NCBI GenBank assembly: GCA_002392655.1
Contig: DGHK01000045.1
Location: 26,636 to 50,846, forward strand
DNA: 24,211 nt
Direction of reading: 5' to 3'
DNA from: Lachnospiraceae bacterium UBA3850
GTDB lineage: Bacteria; Bacillota; Clostridia; Lachnospirales; Lachnospiraceae
Positions 24,061 to 24,211 of the stretch are shown here, piece after piece (position 1 is the first letter of the stretch; every line of letters begins with the position of its first letter). Both the position numbers and the translations under genes were made by a program. The notes below the pieces were generated by a model, which ran no database searches, was not told the origin of the DNA, and was given only the letters and a program-made list of their open reading frames with translations.

Positions 24061-24211
24061 ATCGAGTAGGAGAAAATTTCTCTAGTTGAGAAATTTTCGA
24101 CCTCTCACACCACCGTGCGTACGGTTCCGTACACGGCGGTTCAATCAACTTAACAAGTGAGACACCTTTCGGTGTAGTAATCTAACATTGAGACTAATCC
24201 AAATGAGGTTA
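24061..24211 (-). mobile_element. 3' end of a group II intron (domains 5 and 6)
   Basis: On the minus strand, domain 5 is CCGCCGTG-TACG-GAAC-CGTA-CG-CACGGTGG (about 24109-24140), with the expected 2-base bulge and a CGC triad. Domain 6 follows: GAGAGG pairs with CCT-A-CTC, leaving a bulged A, and GAAAATTTCTC pairs with GAGAAATTTTC. The bulged A lies 7 bases before the predicted intron end, ...CTCGAT at 24061, which suits a lariat branch point and an AT 3' end. The intron continues past the right edge. Its domain 4 side has a 19-residue open frame to a TAA at 24150, perhaps the tail of the maturase. The downstream exon starts TTATATGAATATCGCC. Confidence 0.85.

Overview
The window looks like a low-GC Firmicutes chromosome, most likely a Lachnospiraceae-type gut or rumen clostridium. 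The grounds are the Na+-decarboxylase cluster, the choline-binding-type wall repeats, a GH94 disaccharide phosphorylase and the protein sequences generally; this is inference, since no 16S or other marker is present. All 17 protein genes and the one tRNA lie on the minus strand, so transcription runs from high to low coordinates. It is mostly housekeeping DNA with some accessory insertions and several unusually structured intergenic regions.

Layout in transcription order. 24211-24061 is the 3' end (domains 5 and 6) of a group II intron, whose splice site lies 44 bp before a Nudix hydrolase gene with a 28-residue insertion in its Nudix box. Next come a tyrosine recombinase of XerD type, chorismate synthase (aroC), and a small secreted wall-binding protein that is frameshifted. 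The rpsO - pnp neighbourhood follows, split by a fused shikimate dehydrogenase-shikimate kinase gene. A GH94 phosphorylase sits 26 bp after pnp, followed by ftsK/spoIIIE, a one-carbon pair (fhs-folD), rimO and pgsA, then a larger secreted wall-binding protein and tRNA-Gly(CCC). Last, a strong promoter at 4512-4540 drives a five-gene biotin and sodium operon: carboxyltransferase, lipoprotein-type OadG, biotin carrier, OadB and OadA. OadA is cut by the window edge.

How the genes work together. The last operon holds parts matching all three soluble subunits of a transcarboxylase (12S-like, 5S-like and 1.3S-like) plus the membrane parts of a Na+-pumping decarboxylase. It could therefore couple carboxyl transfer between an acyl-CoA and pyruvate/oxaloacetate to a sodium gradient. 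fhs and folD supply tetrahydrofolate one-carbon units. aroEK and aroC provide three steps of the shikimate pathway. pgsA supplies phosphatidylglycerol.

The most unusual non-coding features are two cloverleaf-like palindromic elements with related ends (287-424 and 4573-4690), a long hairpin after tRNA-Gly whose base could pair with the tRNA acceptor strand, and a promoter plus terminator pair on the otherwise empty plus strand upstream of xerD. I see no CRISPR array, no IS transposase and no prophage genes.
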